DNA of 56,267 nt. Source: Raoultibacter massiliensis. GTDB taxonomy: Bacteria > Actinomycetota > Coriobacteriia > Coriobacteriales > Eggerthellaceae. Under the pieces are notes generated by a model that saw only the letters and a list, made by a program, of their open reading frames with translations, ran no database searches and was not told the DNA's origin. The DNA lies in assembly GCF_900199545.1 (NCBI RefSeq), contig NZ_LT962671.1:1623036-1679302 (forward strand), written 5' to 3'. Positions 52,837 through 56,267 of this stretch are shown in pieces (positions within the stretch are counted from its first letter, which is position 1; each line of letters starts with the position of its first letter). Both the position numbers and the translations under genes were made by a program.

Positions 52837-54486
52837 CTAAGCCCAGCTCCATTCATCGATGTTGTTCACAAGCGACCAACCGTGCCCATGGGGATGGGGC
52901 TTCTGCTGGGCCACGTGCAAGTTCTCGCGCTTGAAGTACAGGTGATCGACATCGGCGAGCCATACCCACGTTGCCGCGCCTTGGGGGGCAATGCCTTCGG
53001 CACCGTCCCACTGCGCCTTCTTCCAGAACTCGTAGGAGTCGGCCACATCCGACTGCGCGAGCGCCTCATCGAGATACCCGTCGACGGTCTCGCTCTCGTA
53101 GCAGGCGTAGTTACCCCACCCGCTCGAATAGTTGAGCTCGTAGACCTCGGTCGGCGAATTGGAGCCCCAGCCCCACAGAATCGGACTCGAAAACTGGTTG
53201 GGATACAGATCGTCCCAGCTTCCGCCCTTGATGGAAACCTCGATGCCGATCTCTTTCATCTGGTTGGAAAACTCGGCGGCGAGCGCCTGGCGCACCGAAT
53301 CGTTCGAAGCGTACCACAGGTCGAACGCCGCGCGCGTACCGTTCTTTTCAAGGATGCCATCCGATCCGGCAACCCAGCCCGCATCGGAGAGCAGTCGTTT
53401 CGCCTGCTCGCGATCTGTTGAAATCCTCATGTCATCCGACGACCACGGCATGTTATCCGAAACGCTGAACGCGGGCGCGCCGTAGCCGTTGAGCACGTTT
53501 TCGATCATCGCATCGCGATCGACTGCGTAGTTGATGGCGCGCCGTACGGCGATATCGCTTGTCACCGCGTTGCCTGCCGGATATTCGGTTCCGCCGTCGC
53601 TCTTCGTCGCCCCGGGCTCCACCGTAGGCAGCGAGATTCCGCGGCTGTCAACCGTTTTGCAGGCAAGCAGCTCGTAGCCTGCAACCTCGTGATCGTGGTA
53701 AGTGGCCGAAGTGAATGCGATGTCGGCTTGGCCGGAATTGACCGCAGCAAGCGCCGCATCCTCTTCCATGAACACGACGATAACGCGTTTCATCCGGGGC
53801 GTTTCGCCGTAGTAATCGGGGTTTGCCGCCAGGATGACCTGCTGGCCCTTATCCCACTGCTCGAGCATGTAGCGCCCGCTGCCGACAGGGTTGCTGCCGT
53901 AATCTTCGCCATGCGCGTGAGCGGGCACGATGCCCACGACGGCAAGTGTATAGAGCAATGCGTTGAACGGTTTGCCCATACGGATCTCAACCGTCGTCGC
54001 ATCGAGGGCCACCACCTCGTCGACCATGCTCAGGTCGGCTTCGGCGGCATCGGCTTCCCTGATGCCGTTGAGGGTGAAGGCGACGTCTTCGGCCGTCAGC
54101 GGTTCGCCGTCGGTGAACCTCACGTCGTCGCGAATCACGAACGTCCAGGTGAGCCCGTCTTCACTGCACTCGTAGGACGTCGCAAGATCGTTGACGAACT
54201 CCATATCGGCGTTCGTGGTGATGAGCGTACTCTGGATCAGCGGCTCGTGAACATGCTCGCCGCAGCCCCACGACACGAACGGATCGAATCCGGCCGCCGG
54301 TTCGCTGCCGGTATTCATCGCAACGATCACCTGATCTGCCGCGGTGTCCGCGGCCTGTCCGTTCTGCGAGCTCGAAGCCGCAGGATCGGCGCCCGCCGCG
54401 CAAGCCGAAAGGATGCCGCCGAACGCCGCGCCTGCCGCTGCAGTGCCGGCAAGCTTTACGAATGTACGGCGCGTGTATGCTCCCAT
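52837..54486 (-). CDS. nikA: Nickel ABC transporter substrate-binding lipoprotein NikA-like
   Basis: 549 aa from the ATG at 54486 (GGAGGGAATC upstream). It has a Tat-type start YTRRTFVKLAG and a lipobox ILSACAAG. It is of the extracellular solute-binding family 5: DLATSYECSEDGLTWTFVIR, VRFTDGEPLTAEDVAFTLNG, NPVGSGRYMLEQW, AVRRAINYAVDRDAMIENVL. The C-terminal HPHGHGW segment could bind metal. Two NikR-type operators upstream and the His-rich NikD support nickel over peptide. Confidence 0.88.
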   Translation of the reverse strand: MGAYTRRTFVKLAGTAAAGAAFGGILSACAAGADPAASSSQNGQAADTAADQVIVAMNTGSEPAAGFDPFVSWGCGEHVHEPLIQSTLITTNADMEFVNDLATSYECSEDGLTWTFVIRDDVRFTDGEPLTAEDVAFTLNGIREADAAEADLSMVDEVVALDATTVEIRMGKPFNALLYTLAVVGIVPAHAHGEDYGSNPVGSGRYMLEQWDKGQQVILAANPDYYGETPRMKRVIVVFMEEDAALAAVNSGQADIAFTSATYHDHEVAGYELLACKTVDSRGISLPTVEPGATKSDGGTEYPAGNAVTSDIAVRRAINYAVDRDAMIENVLNGYGAPAFSVSDNMPWSSDDMRISTDREQAKRLLSDAGWVAGSDGILEKNGTRAAFDLWYASNDSVRQALAAEFSNQMKEIGIEVSIKGGSWDDLYPNQFSSPILWGWGSNSPTEVYELNYSSGWGNYACYESETVDGYLDEALAQSDVADSYEFWKKAQWDGAEGIAPQGAATWVWLADVDHLYFKRENLHVAQQKPHPHGHGWSLVNNIDEWSWA

Positions 54487-54537
54487 GATTCCCTCCGCCC
54501 TCATGCCGATGCGATTAACCGTTCTCTCATCAGCATA

Positions 54538-54564
54538 GTGTTACGTTTTAACTTTACGTAACAC
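54538..54564. promoter_or_regulatory. NikR-type operator 1
   Basis: GTGTTACG-N11-CGTAACAC is perfectly symmetric. It equals the GTGTTAC-N13-GTAACAC signal described for nickel regulons of Desulfovibrio. It ends 52 bases before the nikA start. Confidence 0.8.
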
Positions 54565-54589
54565 AGGATAGCAGAGTTCTTGCATGATG

Positions 54590-54616
54590 GTGTTACGAAT
54601 TTGGTATCCGTAACTT
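54590..54616. promoter_or_regulatory. NikR-type operator 2
   Basis: GTGTTACG-N11-CGTAACTT repeats the first site with the same spacing and two mismatches. Site centres are 52 bases apart, about five helical turns, so two regulator tetramers could bind on one DNA face. Confidence 0.72.
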
Positions 54617-54669
54617 TTTTGGGTGAACGGCGCATATGCCGCAGCCGATGACGCGGCATTCGCGGGCGC

Positions 54670-56267
<1,598 letters not shown>

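Noticed and set aside
52837..54486. Oligopeptide (Dpp/Opp) importer instead of nickel importer
   Set aside because: Sequence family alone allows it, but the paired NikR-type operators, the His-rich NikD and the short NikE favour nickel.

Overview
The window is GC-rich chromosomal DNA, and its gene style points to the Coriobacteriia, probably Eggerthellaceae. Signs of this are several Tat-exported FAD flavoproteins each paired with its own regulator, large LuxR-type regulators whose N-terminal half is a multi-pass membrane domain, a molybdenum enzyme with its own metal supply genes, and an actinobacterial core (yebC, ruvCAB, ECF vitamin transport). The species cannot be fixed from the sequence. 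I see no tRNA, rRNA, CRISPR array, insertion sequence or prophage.

Layout: 1-2.6 kb holds the N-terminal part of an AgcS amino-acid:cation symporter and a VanW-type cell-surface protein. 2.7-7.1 kb is a riboflavin uptake unit: a promoter, an FMN riboswitch with terminator, ribU, ecfA1-ecfA2-ecfT and a small FMN-binding-type protein. 7.1-14.3 kb holds a DUF1292 protein, a fused SecD-SecF, and queuosine genes (tgt, queH, queA) with a HAD phosphatase. 14.5-23.5 kb holds a cold shock protein, ruvB-ruvA-ruvC and yebC. A Tat flavoprotein/LuxR pair sits between ruvC and yebC. A HAD phosphatase and a small broken membrane-protein gene follow. 23.7-30.4 kb carries two more flavoproteins, one with a LuxR and one with a LysR regulator.

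30.5-42 kb is the molybdenum region: moaC and moaA, modA-modB-modC, and a seven-gene unit reading leftward from 41.07 to 36.14 kb. That unit encodes two zinc-ribbon proteins, a 770-aa Mo-bis-pterin enzyme, a 119-aa partner, two small uncharacterised proteins and a SlyD-like FKBP. The enzyme and its partner align by eye with a DMSO-reductase-family catalytic subunit and its four-cluster-type ferredoxin subunit, but both have lost nearly every iron-sulfur cysteine. The catalytic chain keeps a likely Mo-ligand Cys (C157). Neither chain has an export signal. I read this as a cytoplasmic, cluster-less Mo enzyme that may do non-redox chemistry such as hydration, isomerisation or hydroxyl transfer. 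This is the best candidate for an undescribed system here.

42-48.1 kb holds an aromatic-acid-type MFS transporter, a membrane-LuxR regulator and an OFA-type MFS transporter overlapping a small two-helix membrane protein. An AACC-N12-GGTTGATTTT motif occurs both upstream of the molybdenum unit and between the transporter and the LuxR gene, which suggests shared control. 48.4-56.3 kb holds an arylamine N-acetyltransferase, a nikABCDE-type nickel importer preceded by two NikR-type operators, and the 3' part of ligA.
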